Notes under the pieces: generated by a model
Databases searched by the model: none
Told to the model about the DNA's origin: nothing
Seen by the model: only the letters and a program-made list of their open reading frames with translations
Translations under genes and position numbers: made by a program
Part shown: positions 51,632 through 63,407 of the stretch, piece by piece
Layout of the letters: each line of letters begins with the position of its first letter
Position numbering within the stretch: the first letter of the stretch is position 1
Source of the DNA: Epithemia pelagica
Lineage: Eukaryota; Bacillariophyta; Bacillariophyceae; Surirellales; Surirellaceae
Reading direction: 5' to 3'
Assembly (NCBI GenBank): GCA_946965045.2
Contig: OX337228.1
Coordinates: forward strand, 6,696,001 to 6,760,000
DNA length: 64,000 nucleotides

Positions 51632-52652
51632 TCATAAAAAGAAGAAACCGGCGAAACCCCAATCTTTTGTGTTCTGTGCCAACACCAAACGGATCGATCT
51701 TTTCTTTTTTGTTGTTTGGAGACCTTGTTTGCTCTTGTTGTTGCTGGTGGTGAAACGAAGCAAACGAAGTATCATTGCCATATGGACGGCCGCCAGATGC
51801 TCCAATTACCTAGATCCACAAAGGAAAGGTCAGCTTTTGTATGTATCGTAGTATTATTAGAGGGAGTACTAAATCATAATAACACGCTGGTATTGCCATT
51901 GCCATATATCAAGTTCGAAAGACACGACGAGTACTCCTATCGAGCGGTATAGCTCTTGTGTGGATAGTCTATGTAGTCGACCTATTTCGGCGGTTCGATC
52001 CAAATTTCGGATAGGTCGCGTCTGGGTCGTCATCTTAACAGGACCATGACCAAAGTCCGCGAAATGGCCATGCCGGCGCGAGAGAGGTGCGGCCGCGAAC
52101 GAGCAACAAAAAAGCAAGGGCGAGAACCAAAAGAACACACCCACAACAATCGTGAGGCGCAACCATACGTGGTGATAGGTATACACAAGTCGTGTGAAGA
52201 GATCCCTCTTGCGTTTATCCACGCTGTGTGATTGGATAGAGAACAACGCCAAAAGAACAACACCAACCCAAGGTCTTCGTCCCCTGCAGCGGCACTCGCT
52301 CGTGTTTCCTTTGGAGAGTATTGGGAAGTGAAGCTCTCCAAATCCTCCTCTCGTTACATTGGGATATCTTGGATTGACGATTCTTTTGATCCATATTGAA
52401 TGGAATTGCAGACAACACGAGAATCCACCCAAGAAGAAGTATAAAAGGCACAGAACTTGATACACGAACTTGATTGACAACACACGAATTGACACATTGT
52501 ACTAGTGGAGGAACTTAAGATTTGCGGGAAAACCAGTGACACCACCCAGAAATTGTCGTCCATAAAGAAGAAGAAGAAGAAGAAGCAGAACAAGACAAGA
52601 ACCATATATACGACAGACAAACGAGTAGTCAGTCGCAGCCAGTCATCACAGT
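51632..52652. other. Intergenic upstream of the COPI-associated gene
   Basis: 1,021 bp. A long open minus-strand frame (51869-52495) has no recognisable features and probably is chance. An AAG repeat lies at 52564-52583 and a TATA-like ccatatatacg 47 bp before the next ATG. Confidence 0.4.
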
Positions 52653-54446
52653 ATGGGCGATCGACAAGTCGTGGACGATGAATCCTTTTACGATCCGACC
52701 GAAGGGAGTGAGGCGGGGGATTCGGTCCACATTACCATTCCTTGGATCATGCAGCAACAACAACCACACCAGGACAGTCCCACCCGTCCGGCCGTGACCG
52801 CCCACGCCGCAAGTCCCTCGAGTCTGGCGACGGTGTCCCCCGACAAATCGTGCATGTGCATCATGGGGGAACAAGAACAACAGTCACAACCAGAGGACGA
52901 GGATACAACCACAACCAAGGTGGGTCCTCACTTTAGTCCCCAAGCTCCTCCTCCCATGGGAGCTCCACCCCTGGCACCACCCTCGCCTCCCAAGAAGAAT
53001 TCATCCTGGTCGGTTCCGGACGACGACCATCCCGAACGGGTCTTGGTCTACAGTTTTTCGGACGAAAAACACAATCCCGAAACGTCGCTTCCGGCACCCG
53101 TCCAGGATCCTCCTCCTCCACCGCCTTGTACTAGTTCCCAATTCCACAATGATGGTGCATGGGATTCGTTGCAGTATCCTACCATGGACCACCACAACCA
53201 GCAACTGGAGAATAGCCATCCAAATTTGGAGGAACCACAGCAATCACGGCACTCCACTCCAACCGTACAGTCCTTGCATCACCACAATAATAAGGACCTT
53301 CGATGTTCCGATCCTCATCCCATTCCTGTCGCCACAACTGATCATTATCATTATCATCAATGGATGGTATCATCCCAACCCAACAATCATGGCCAACTGT
53401 TTCAACAACAACAACAACACAAGACAAGTCAAGCCGTTCCAGGATTCTCCGCAACACCACCAGGGGCCGCACGGCAACCCTTGCATCCTACGGCTCCACC
53501 CGTACGCACCCACGCCGCATCCTCTTCGTATCAACAACAACAACCTCCTGTATCGAATGCGGCCTATCCCCAAAATGGCACTCAAGGCTTTGTCGTACAT
53601 TACGAAGACGACAACCACCAGGAAACCAGTCCACCATCGGAAGGAGGACAAGCACCATCACGACCACCCAATCCACCCACGACACGGCGCACTCGCAGTT
53701 TTGGACGCTGGTTGACGTCGGGCGATGCCAGTTTGGCCCCCAACATTGGCTTGACCAATTCCTACGAGGATGCCTTGTGGGGCATGGCGCCCCATGAACT
53801 CTTGCGTTTTTTGCAAATTACCAATGCCGTGGCCAGTTTCTTGTGCTTGGTGGTGGCCAGTTTGTCGTGGCTGGGCAAACTCGTCTTTTTGCAACTCGAC
53901 CAGGTCGTCCTCTTGGCCTATTTGGCCTGTTGGAGTGTCCTCCTCTTGGCGGTGGAAATTGTCGCCATGGCCACCCCCGAACAACAACGCCTCATACCAA
54001 CCAATTTTATGGGTCGCATTCGCGATCAACTGGGCTTTCTCTTTCATCCCTGCGGCAAGGCTCTCTTTGTCATGATGTTGTCCACCATGTGTTGGAGTCT
54101 CGAGTCCCTCTTTTGGAGCTTGATTGGGACCCTGTACTTGGTCAGTGCCGTGGGATGGTGGTATGCCGCCGTGGCCTATCCCGAGGAAGTGCCGCGACTC
54201 ATGGGGAGTGTCGAGCAAACCTTTCGGGCCGAAGCGCGACGACGCGGCACAGTCGGGGATGCCGCCCGCTTTTCGGTTGCCACTTGGAATGCCTTTATGA
54301 GATCCTGGCAGCAGCAACCCACGGCGTCGTCGGCCGCCGCCACCGAACGTCCCTCGTGGGTTGGAATGCTCAGTCCCTCCACCACCGAAGACTACGATCA
54401 CGATCCCGAACCGCACGAACCCACGGAACGATCCTCCTTGCTCTAA
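52653..54446 (+). CDS. COPI-associated-type membrane protein with long disordered N-terminus
   Basis: 597 residues, single exon, ATG 52653. Residues ~1-345 are Pro/Gln/His-rich disorder. From about 350 (TRSFGRWLTSGD) comes an ordered part with four helices: ITNAVASFLCLVVASLSWLG, VVLLAYLACWSVLLLAVEIV, then PTNFMGRIRDQLGFLFHPCG, ALFVMMLSTMCWSLESLFW and IGTLYLVSAVGWWYAAVAYP. The layout (helix pair, acidic E in helix 2, an FLF-P-G-loop, helix pair) fits the COPI-associated/TVP15 family (PF08507), Golgi membrane proteins. The C-terminus is hydrophilic (EPTERSSLL). The long N-terminal extension is unusual for the family. Confidence 0.62.
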   Translation: MGDRQVVDDESFYDPTEGSEAGDSVHITIPWIMQQQQPHQDSPTRPAVTAHAASPSSLATVSPDKSCMCIMGEQEQQSQPEDEDTTTTKVGPHFSPQAPPPMGAPPLAPPSPPKKNSSWSVPDDDHPERVLVYSFSDEKHNPETSLPAPVQDPPPPPPCTSSQFHNDGAWDSLQYPTMDHHNQQLENSHPNLEEPQQSRHSTPTVQSLHHHNNKDLRCSDPHPIPVATTDHYHYHQWMVSSQPNNHGQLFQQQQQHKTSQAVPGFSATPPGAARQPLHPTAPPVRTHAASSSYQQQQPPVSNAAYPQNGTQGFVVHYEDDNHQETSPPSEGGQAPSRPPNPPTTRRTRSFGRWLTSGDASLAPNIGLTNSYEDALWGMAPHELLRFLQITNAVASFLCLVVASLSWLGKLVFLQLDQVVLLAYLACWSVLLLAVEIVAMATPEQQRLIPTNFMGRIRDQLGFLFHPCGKALFVMMLSTMCWSLESLFWSLIGTLYLVSAVGWWYAAVAYPEEVPRLMGSVEQTFRAEARRRGTVGDAARFSVATWNAFMRSWQQQPTASSAAATERPSWVGMLSPSTTEDYDHDPEPHEPTERSSLL

Positions 54447-55071
54447 TAAGACTACCTGCTACACGCGGGGAGTGTTGGATCCGTTGCGCTCTATGGCCCC
54501 AATAATACACGACATTCAGGATGCGCGCGCGCATCTCTCTCCGTGGGACGGCAGTTTGTGTCGAGAGGTTGTTGGTACACGACGACGTGCTGTTGTTGTT
54601 GGTACGTCCCATATTTGGCTGGGAAGGAAGGAATGAGTAGTGTGTGTCTTGGAGATAGGTCCGTCTGTAGAAACACCAAGGAAACTGTGCGTTTGGCACT
54701 GGCCCAACCTTACTCATTAGTAGAAAACCAAGCAGTACTACCTAACCATTGGATCATGCTATTGGAAAACTGGAATGGGAGACAGTCGAGGAGGTAGGAT
54801 TAGGAATAAGGTTAGCTTGCGCGCATGTATGAAATGGTTAGTTCCTCGAAATGAACGACGCCGGAGGTGGTGCGGACATTTCATGGGTCCATCATGGTTT
54901 TCTTTCTTCCAGGGAAGAACCATTAACACGTGGAACTGGAAATCCACTTGTCTCTACTCCACTGTTGCTGCTTCTAGATATAAAATGTGGTTTAACTACT
55001 TGCTATCACGACGTGGTACCCGTTGTGGGAGAAACTACCTACCATATCCTACTACGACCGTTTGTTTCTTC
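54447..55071. other. Intergenic between convergent COPI-associated and P4H genes
   Basis: 625 bp holding the 3' ends of both convergent genes. Only short open frames. Nothing else recognised. Confidence 0.5.
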
Positions 55072-57059
55072 TTAGAAAATGTGCGGCTCCCAGACCCAGA
55101 GGTTGGCCAACCATTTTTCTCCCTCTTCCACGGGTGTACTGGAATGTTGGGACAAATCATCCATATTGCCATCGGGCAACATGTTGTAAAACAAGACGGC
55201 CATGCCCTTCTTGGGTGTAATTTGGATTCCATCGTGGTATTGAGCATTGGCCGCTCGTGGAAACACGGTTTCGCCGCCTTCAAAATTGTCATTTAAATAT
55301 AAGAGAATGGTGGCAAAGCGCGTGGGCTGGTGCCGATGAAAGGAGGGCGGATACACAAAGTCATGATGAGCCGTGTACTCTTCGGATTTCTTGTATCGCA
55401 CCACTTGAAGACTTTCGGCCAAGGAATGTTCGTGCGCATCGAGGACATAATGAGGCGGTTGGTGCTGTAAGAGAGATTCGTCGATTTGTAACAAGTGGGC
55501 CGACCGTCGGTACACACGATCCGTCAATTCGGTCGAATCACGCGGCAGCCACGTATTGGACGACGATCGTGTGGATTTGTGACGTTGTTGTCGTGCCCGA
55601 GTGCTTCCCGACTGCAATGTACTGGGTTTAAGACCTTCCTTTTTGGCCAACTGAATAAACTCATCGCATTCTTGCTTGGACAAGAAATTGTCAATGGTAA
55701 AGACTCGAGGAGTTACAGACGCGACCGTCATGGTGTAGGTTCGACCCTCACTCGAAAATTGATGCGTTTGGCCAAAGGCTTGGGCCGTCCAAAAGGGATG
55801 GACCGGTAGGGGACGAGGAAATTGCGCCAACCAGGGACGGTGTGCCACAAGAGAATATTCATGCTGGACAACAATCCAACAAATACATGTGCCAAAAAGA
55901 GTGTGAGATTTGATATGAATAATGAGACGACTCGGTGGCCACAATCGGGTTGCAAGCTTTCCACACTTACTTCGTATTGTTTTCCGAGTTGAAGCATTTG
56001 ATAGCGCCGATTTTCTTCCGCCGTTCGAAGTTCCTTTTCGTGTCGAGGATCGTAGTAGAGAATGGGATTGTCGGCTGTCACGACCCATTGATGCAATCTT
56101 GTTTCAGAGTCATTGACGGCTGTAACCACAAAGGTTTGACCCGAGGATTGTGTGGCTGTACCCAAAGACTCAAAGGGTCCAATTTCACCCACCAAGCGGC
56201 GATTGTGGCCCTCCCAATACAACAAGACGGGCTTGTGAGATAGGTTGATGACTTTGACCGCAAATCCAGTAAAGGAGAGGTAGACTGCCTTCATTTCAGT
56301 AGGGCTCTTGTTGTTTCGTGGAACGGCAAGTGACTTTTTCTGATGCATGTCACTTGCGTACATGCTATTGACCGTCGGGCTGGGATAAAAGTACGAATGG
56401 CCCCTGAGGCGAAGCAATGTCGCATCCTCGTTTTGGTCGAGTAAACAGTTGTACTCTGGATTGCCATCCAGAAAATATGCTATTTCCTGCGTGGCCTCCA
56501 TTTCATTGATATGATCGGCACCAAAGACTCTTTGATATTTATCATCCTGCAGGACATCTGCGGCCAAATGACGCGCCAAGGAGGGAACATGTTCCTTGGA
56601 AAGTCCAAAGTCAAACACTTGCAGCTCGTTCGATTTCGGTGGTGGGGCAAGGCTTTGGATTCCACAAAAGGATACGGTCGCCGTTCGATTGAAATCTACC
56701 AAAAACGAATGTTTAGGGTCCCCAACAAGGAGGCTACTGGAATTGTGGGTAGACGAAATCATGACATGATTGATCTGTCGATGGACAAAAAAGCTGGCCA
56801 CAATGGCCACCAACACAGCGAGAGCATGTTGATGCCACATTTCCTTCAGTTCACCGACAAGAGTCGACTCGGAACTCTTACTATCGCTATTGTCTGGATC
56901 GTCTTCGCTCGATTCATCGTCATAGTCATGGTCGGATCCATCATACGTGTCCTCGTCCTCGTCATGGTCGTCATTGGTGCAGTCATCATTCCAACAATCA
57001 TCCTTGATGGATCGGAAATCTCCGTCCTCTGGAATATGATGCATTCCCTCTTGATTCAT
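55072..57059 (-). CDS. Prolyl 4-hydroxylase (2OG-Fe(II) oxygenase), membrane-anchored
   Basis: Exons 57059-55971 and 55863-55072 with a 107-nt intron (gtaagt...tccag, phase 0) give 626 residues. Residues 20-65 are very acidic; 78-95 are a membrane anchor (HALAVLVAIVASFFV). Residues ~110-360 are a domain of unknown type. The C-terminal ~200 residues are the catalytic domain: FTIDNFLSKQECDEFIQLAK, then the iron ligands in HHDF and DDLSQHSSTPVEEGEKW (H-x-D ... H, with the Lys that binds 2-oxoglutarate), and ATILLYLNDNFEGGETVFPR. P4Hs hydroxylate proline in secreted proteins, usually in the ER lumen; the anchor fits that topology. Divergent from the secreted-protein gene. Confidence 0.9.
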
Positions 57060-57618
57060 GATCTTGTCTATATAGAGGTAGTAGGTAGAGAGAGAAATGG
57101 ATCCAGTCTAGGGCTTCCCGTGTTTGGTTGTCTCCTTGTTTGCGTGCGTCTCCTCTGTCTCCTCACAAAAGAACCTCACTCTCTCCCAAAAAAGCGTGAC
57201 AGGTGAGACACCACCGGCCGCGTCTGCGCGACCACAAATTGTGACGCGCGACTCGTTACGTGTTTGGTCTTGTGGCGCGACCGGGAGGTGCATCCTCTCT
57301 AAATCCAACAGCCGATGTCGAAAATACATCTCGATCCTCCTCGCCAGAACAAGAACAACTCCTCTATGTAATTGACTTTCGCTAATTTTTAATAGGATCG
57401 GGAAGATCCGTTGGTATCCGTTGAAATGTATCTACTAGTCCGAATCTTAGTATACCCAAGGGATACTTAATACTCAATCATCCATAGAAAAGCTCCGTCC
57501 GTTTGGATTCTCAACGGTCGTCCCTCCATCCAATGAACACAAGGAATTATCCCATAAACTCTGTGAGAGAGGAACCAAGGAACCAACTAGATAGAAGAAA
57601 AAGGATCCATTCACCACC
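57060..57618. other. Divergent promoter region between P4H and the secreted-protein gene
   Basis: 559 bp between opposing start codons, with a CpG-rich patch at 57210-57290 containing ttgtgacgcgcgac. No gene supported. Confidence 0.5.
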
Positions 57619-59221
57619 ATGTACGTTGCCAAGAGTTTGTTGATGATGCTTGGCCTTGCCCAGGCCACCGAGTTCTCCACCAACTCGGCTGCTGGTCGTA
57701 GCATCTTGCGTAAGGCGAAGGCCGTCAAGCCTTCCAAGTTCCTCTCTCGTGGTCTCCAAGAAGACGGTGAGATGGATTACGAACAGCTTTACCAAGGTCT
57801 TTCCTCCATGACTATTAAGTACGTTGGTTGCAGTACGTACGCCGCGTGGAGTGGACAACAAGGTGCCCAACAAGAAGGCCAACAACAACAACAGCAACAA
57901 CAGGATGGTCAACAACAACAACAACAGGGTGACAACCAACAAGCCGCCGAAGGACAATACTACGATGGCGAGTACGGATACTACCAACAAGAAGCCCAAA
58001 ACGATGGATTGGAGCCCAACAACCTTGTCCGATTCACTCTTTGTACTGGTTCCGGATGCGGTGGCACCTGCGACGGTGAATACGTGTTGGATATGGAATA
58101 CTTTATGGAAATGTACACGGAATGGAAAATGGAACACGATTCCTTTTGGTGCGAACGCGTCCGTGAAAACTGCATGTGCAACCCCTACCAAAACGGTGGC
58201 AACTGGGACAATGGACAATACTCGTACACCTGGGAATCCTGCTACACGAGCTGCTTTGAACAATCGAACTACGGTCTCACCTACCAGGGATGCATTGATG
58301 CCAACCAACGAGACAACGAAAACGTCTTCCAAATCCAGCAATACCTCCAATGTAACGGTAAGTCGTCGACTGCAGTGAAGAACAAACTCCTGCAACTCTG
58401 ATTTCTCACTGCCAATCGTATCTTGTTCCTGTATAGGAATCAAGTTTTACAACCCTGACTACCAGTACCAACAAGCCTACCAAAACATTAACTACAACTA
58501 TGCCGGATACGACAACGCCAATGCCAATGGTGGCAACGCCAATGCCAATGGCGGGGACGGAAGCTTTTCCTGGAGAGACTATTTCTATTTGAGCCCCACG
58601 TGCGAAAACAACCAAGATGTGGTTCTCCAAGCCTTTTACGATCAAGACTGCTCCTACGCTGCCTCGGACAGTGAAGTCGAACAAGCCATGGGTTCCTACT
58701 CCAGCATTCCCTACCTCCAAGGTACTCCTCTTCTTTCTCGCAACACTTGCCTCTCTTGCATGTCCGATGACGATTTGGAAGAAATGGAAGAGAACAATGG
58801 CCAGCAAAGAGACTACAATGCCAACGCCCAGAACAACTACAATGTGAACTACAACTACAACCAAAACTGGGAAGACCAACCGGATGCCAATGATCTTTGC
58901 CAAGCGGTGCTTGGTTTCGAAGAGGAAGCGAACGTGATTGTCTGCGACCCCAACCGTTACCGATCCAACGGATGTACTTTTATCAACGAAATGCTCCCCA
59001 GTTTGGATGGACGCTTTTCCTTTGATTACCAGGCTCAACTTGCCAAATTGAGAGATCAATTGGATTCGTCCGAACGCTTGCAGTGGGCCTTGTTGGGTGT
59101 CGTCCTCTTTTTGGTGGGTGTCATTGCCGCTTGGGCCGGATACGTCTTTAGCTCGGGCAAGCGAGCTCCCCGACACCGCAGCGCTCTCCTCGAATACCGT
59201 CGTGAAAACCAAATGGCCTAA
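57619..59221 (+). CDS. Secreted, Cys-rich, Q/N-rich single-pass membrane protein
   Basis: Exons 57619-58357 and 58437-59221 with a 79-nt intron (gtaagt...tatag) give 507 residues. A signal peptide (residues ~1-17, MYVAKSLLMMLGLAQAT) is followed by a short propeptide-like basic region, a Q-rich run (~85-115), then a Cys-rich luminal part with pairs such as LCTGSGCGGTC, CERVRENCMC and CYTSCFEQSN. After the intron come Asn/Ala/Gly repeats (NANGGNANANGGDG), another Cys block and a membrane helix at about 464-484, with a short basic cytoplasmic tail. Type I topology, probably cell surface or secretory pathway. Similar proteins are common in diatoms but I know no function. A P4H gene stands divergent to it. 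Confidence 0.78.
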
Positions 59222-59657
59222 ACAGTGTCCATCGGTTTGACACGTTTACACAGTGTGGAGCTGTGATTGGATGTTAATAATATTATATGCATGTTGAAAG
59301 ATTTAGGGAGTCGATATTTTTTTCGTGATACTAAGAATGAATGATTGAAACTAGAGCTCTTTGTATCGTATTTTTGAAAACGTGCACTTGTTGAAAAAAG
59401 TGAGCTGTCCAACCACTCGTGTTGCACATAATTGAGACTCCAGGAGACTTTCGTGGAAGGAATTCGCCCTACAATACAAGGTGACGATGGCTTTTCATGG
59501 TCGTGAATACACATCACACTCTCGTCCTAGGGTTCGCCTCGACATAATATGTTACCCAGAGTATAAAGACTTGGCATGGTAAGAGGATCTAGTTATAAAC
59601 TATCATTAGGGTCAGTCATGGCGATGCGACAACCTCAGGACAATGACAGTACCGATT
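59222..59657. other. Intergenic between convergent genes (3' UTRs)
   Basis: 436 bp, AT-rich, between two convergent stop codons. No gene or repeat seen. Confidence 0.5.
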
Positions 59658-60518
59658 CTATTTTCTAGGCACTGTTGTTCCGTGTTCCGAAATGATCTTC
59701 CATCCATTAATCTTTTGCACATGAATGGTAAAAACACCCGATCGAGGAATTCCCTTTTTATCCCCCGCCAGTTCCATTTGATGTTCTCCATAAACCACCG
59801 CATGGTCATGGTTGGCACTCGTGGGAGTGACAATGAGTTTGCGCAAGGTTAATATCCCGGCCACTCCCTTTTTCTTTCGTTGCTTCTCTTGCTGCTTTTT
59901 GTTCTTGACAAAAATTTCGGTGAATACCTTGTCGATTTCACGGCGTCCCGTAATGACAACGCCGCCTTTGGCATGCGGCCCTTCGGCCAGATCGGCACTA
60001 ATATACCGAGTTTGATCCGAATCCCAATACGCGTCCAAGTACCCAAACAGGTTTCCACTATTCCATGCATTTGTCCACTCAAAGAAAGCCTCGCATACTT
60101 CTGCTTCCACTTGACAAGGTGTGTCCTTTTTCGATTCACCGTTGGATGTAGTCGCGTCAGGTTTGGTTTTGGCGCCTTCCTCTTCTACCTCTTCTTGCTC
60201 TTGCTCTTCTTGTCCGGGTACATCATCTACTGGATGTTGTGGAGCCGTCTCTTCCTCTGTCTCATCATCTTCCTCCTTTAGCTCTTGAGTTGGACCATCG
60301 TCTTGTTCTTGTTCTTCTTCTTCTGCCTCTGGTTCTACAACTTGTGCCGGTGCTTCGCCTCTCTTGGGTGAGACCTTGCTCGTCGGAGGTCGTCGCGACT
60401 CTTCCTCCTCCTCATTGTCGTCTGTCACATTGACATCTTCAAAATTTCCAAACTCAAACTCATTGCTCGAACCCTTCTCCGATGTATCAACGGTAGTATC
60501 GGTGGATTCGGTCGTCAT
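59658..60518 (-). CDS. NTF2/SnoaL-like domain protein with acidic N-terminus
   Basis: 286 residues from ATG 60518, single exon. Residues 1-135 are acidic disorder (runs of E and D). From about 140 comes a cone-shaped-fold type domain: VCEAFFEWTNAWNSGNLFGY, GGVVITGRREIDKVFTEIFV, LTLRKLIVTPTSANHDHAVV, EHQMEL and SGVFTIHVQKINGWKIISEH, the pattern of DUF4440/SnoaL-like NTF2 proteins. Such domains serve enzymes and scaffolds alike, so the role is open; no catalytic residues stand out. The gene is divergent from the kinase gene, with 662 bp between. Confidence 0.7.
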   Translation of the reverse strand: MTTESTDTTVDTSEKGSSNEFEFGNFEDVNVTDDNEEEEESRRPPTSKVSPKRGEAPAQVVEPEAEEEEQEQDDGPTQELKEEDDETEEETAPQHPVDDVPGQEEQEQEEVEEEGAKTKPDATTSNGESKKDTPCQVEAEVCEAFFEWTNAWNSGNLFGYLDAYWDSDQTRYISADLAEGPHAKGGVVITGRREIDKVFTEIFVKNKKQQEKQRKKKGVAGILTLRKLIVTPTSANHDHAVVYGEHQMELAGDKKGIPRSGVFTIHVQKINGWKIISEHGTTVPRK

Positions 60519-61180
60519 GGTCGCAATCCCTTTGTTGGTTTGGCCACGACGCAGGATCCAAAAATCAAACAGGTTGATCCGTTGCCTCCCAAAAATTTCA
60601 TTCTTCTCTATCTGGGGGCACGGGACTTGGGAATGGGGACTGCCCCTCCAGTCTGCACGTACGCCCTTCCAGGTGTGTTGTTCGTCGGCACTCGCATGGT
60701 GGGCCAGTTGGCAGACGGTCGTTGTCGTGCGCGAGCCAAAGTCGTTTGGGGGATTACAGCGACCAAAAGCCTAAAGGATGTGTCTCAGAGGACACGAATT
60801 TGATTCACATTGTTAATTAAATTTCTAGCTGAAACGCCCAGGTCGCAATTTTGGGGGATTTTCTGGTGTCTTTGCAATGGAGTCTCCGTGGAGATGTGAT
60901 TGGAATCCACACAAACTACAAACGGGGGATGGCCTCTATCAAGAGATGCTTGTCCCAAGGATGTTGTGGTTCTCGTCCTCTCCGATACCACAATTTCCAT
61001 TCCGCTCTCAGCACCCGAACATGCGGATGCTGCCGTTTTGGCGAGTCGGAGTTCGAGGGCTTTGTGGTTGGAATAGGTTATTGGATCCAGGCACTACGGG
61101 ATCCTTGGTCTAGGTAGTAGAGAGAGGTACTTGGAGGCGTTTGAGTGTGTTGCTCGACTGTTGGTGTTTCTCCGGTTGTC
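60519..61180. other. Divergent promoter region between the NTF2-like and kinase genes
   Basis: 662 bp. No gene seen; should hold both promoters. The frame of the kinase is open from about 61145 without an ATG before 61181. Confidence 0.45.
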
Positions 61181-62759
61181 ATGGCACTGGAAGAAAGAGG
61201 GAGACACGCTTGGTCGTCTCCGTATAGTCGGAATCATGAGAGCAGCAGAAGGAAGCGATTGGTGAGAACTCACGTCGAAATGGAACGGCAGTACCTGTCC
61301 TCACAATTCGAGGAGACGGGTGCCGCGTATTGCTCAGTATCATCTTCTCTTGTGATTGATTGCCACCACCATTTCCAAGAGCGCCACCAAAAGCGGCCAC
61401 GAACGTGCAATACCATGAACGTGTACTCTTCCTCCCCCCACAGAAACAATGCGTCGATCCCTGTGACACATACCTATGTGTTTGGTCAGACACCGGCATC
61501 CTCTTCCTTTCAACTGGCACCCGTGACAACCGTTCCTCCTTCTTTTCGTCAGGCACAACCCATGAGCATGCACCAAAGTCACCCAGATAGCTATCCCATG
61601 TCCAAAACTGCTTCCACTGTATCGGTCAACAACAAAAGCTACGAGGAAAACGGAAGCAAGGCCTTTTACGAAAGTCATTTCGAACTTCAAGAGCAACTCG
61701 GACAAGGACACTTTGGAAAAGTATACAGGGCAACCACTTCCATGAAGCATACCAACACACCGTACGATGGATCTCCCTTTTCCGTGGCCCTCAAGCGTTT
61801 TTCCAAATCGAATCTGGTCAAGGCCAGCAAACGGGGTCGTTTGGTGGAACTCTTGAAACGAGAGATTGCGATTCATCGACGGTACGTTTCCTTGAATCAA
61901 TTCACCCACAAGATTTGTGGCCAGTGATCACTCCTAACACATTGTTCTTGGCTACAGTCTGGACCACCCACACATTCTTACATTCTATGGGCATATTTTT
62001 GGTACGAACCATGTCAGTCTCGTTCTGGAGTTTGCCGAATACGGTGATTTGTTTGGATACATGGCTAGTATTCCCACCTCGTTGGAGCGCTTGACTGTAG
62101 CACGGCGAGTCATGAAGCAGATTAGTACGGCCGTGGATTATCTCGGACGCGTCCGGTCCATTGCTCATCGTGATATCAAACCCGAGAACATTTTGGTCTT
62201 TGCCGAAAACAACGTCGGCCATGGCGGTGAAACAACCCCTGCCGAAGCTTCCATGTTCAAGCTCTGTGACTTTGGATGGGCCGTGCGCTTTTCATCGTCG
62301 ACCAGACAAACAACCTTGTGTGGTACTCCCGAGTACGTTCCCATTGAAATGCTTCAGCCACGATCGCAGCCCCCCGTGTCGACGACAACAAGTCCTGTCG
62401 TCAACCATGTCAACCGTGGACATGTACCAGGATCCTACGATGCGAAATACGTGGATTTGTGGGCCTTGGGTGTCCTAATGTACGAGTTGCTGCATGGATT
62501 TACTCCCTTTTACGTGGATTCCGAAACAGAAGAGGATACCACCAATGAAGTCGACCGACAAAACAAAAAGAACCGTCACACCCAACTGGTCTACAAAAAT
62601 ATTCGAAACTTTCGAGGAACAAAGTACCTACCAATGGACGTTCTTAGTATCGAAGGGTTCAACTTGATGGACTCCTTGTTGCAGGTGGACCCTTCAAAAC
62701 GTTGCTCGGCGCTTCATGTTGCAAATCATCGTTTTCTGAGCGATGACTATATGATGTAA
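61181..62759 (+). CDS. Aurora-like serine/threonine protein kinase
   Basis: Exons 61181-61881 and 61958-62759 with a 76-nt intron (gtacgt...ctacag) give 500 residues. Residues 1-160 are polar. The kinase domain follows: G-loop GQGHFGKVY (174-182), catalytic Lys in VALK (205), HRDIKPEN (304-311), DFG (338-340). The activation segment reads DFGWAVRFSSSTRQTTLCGT, close to the Aurora pattern DFGWSVHAPSSRRTTLCGT, with TPEYVPIEML after it. Compared with Aurora the domain has insertions, about 15 residues after HRDIKPEN and a Ser/Thr/Pro loop after IEML. Aurora kinases drive spindle assembly and chromosome segregation. Assignment rests on the activation segment, so related AGC kinases are not excluded. 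Confidence 0.75.
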
Positions 62760-63407
62760 GGGAGATCCTTCTGGTTGCCTAACATTGCATAGAGACAAGT
62801 AGAGACCCAATCATTATAAGATTTGATGACTAAGATTTGCTCTCGTGTCATTATTAGAGTTTGGCGTTCTTCTTTGGAGTACCGGCGCATAGCTGTGCCT
62901 ACTAGAGGTAGGTATAGATTTGTGGATGGGGTTGGAGGTTGGAGGTTGGAGTTGGAGATGGGAGATGGGAGGGACCATTCCCGAGTCCCGCGTGCAAAAG
63001 GATCTAAAATTTGTGGGGTCGACTTGCGTTTTCTAAACAAGACCCGTATTGCTTCAGGACCGGTGCACGCGCGGGACAAGGTCATTTAGCAATGGTTTCC
63101 TATGTCCTCAAGCGCGCCAGGCGGTTGAGACAAGGACGATAACAGCGAGAAGGGTCATCTCGTTGGTTGTTGGAATTGGAATCCTGCAAAAATTTAATCC
63201 CTTGCTGTCACCTGTCACGCATGCGCGAACGCGAGCTGGGGAGCAACAAACAACAGCAACGGGAAAGTGTCTCCTATTTGTTGCATTCAAGTCGATCGAG
63301 TAGAGCCGGTCGACAATAGATCAATTGTCCTTTGTCGTCCTACATCTGATTTGTGTTGCATTGTCACAAGTTAGATCTCTTCTGTTGATATCGCAACGAT
63401 ACGCAGT
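62760..63407. other. Intergenic with a short G-rich repeat
   Basis: 648 bp; a ggttgga/ggagatg-type short repeat lies at 62928-62972. It should include the promoter of the next gene. No gene supported. Confidence 0.5.

Noticed and set aside
51869-52495. 208-codon minus-strand frame in the intergenic space
   Set aside because: No ATG context, domain or consistent composition; lies in what should be the promoter of the next gene.
53658-54416. Minus-strand 252-codon frame opposite the COPI-associated gene
   Set aside because: Gly/His-rich antisense shadow of a strong membrane-helix coding frame.
57547-58443. Minus-strand 298-codon frame opposite the secreted-protein gene
   Set aside because: Poly-Leu/Val sequence antisense to a Q-rich exon; the plus strand has a signal peptide, Cys pairs and good splice sites.
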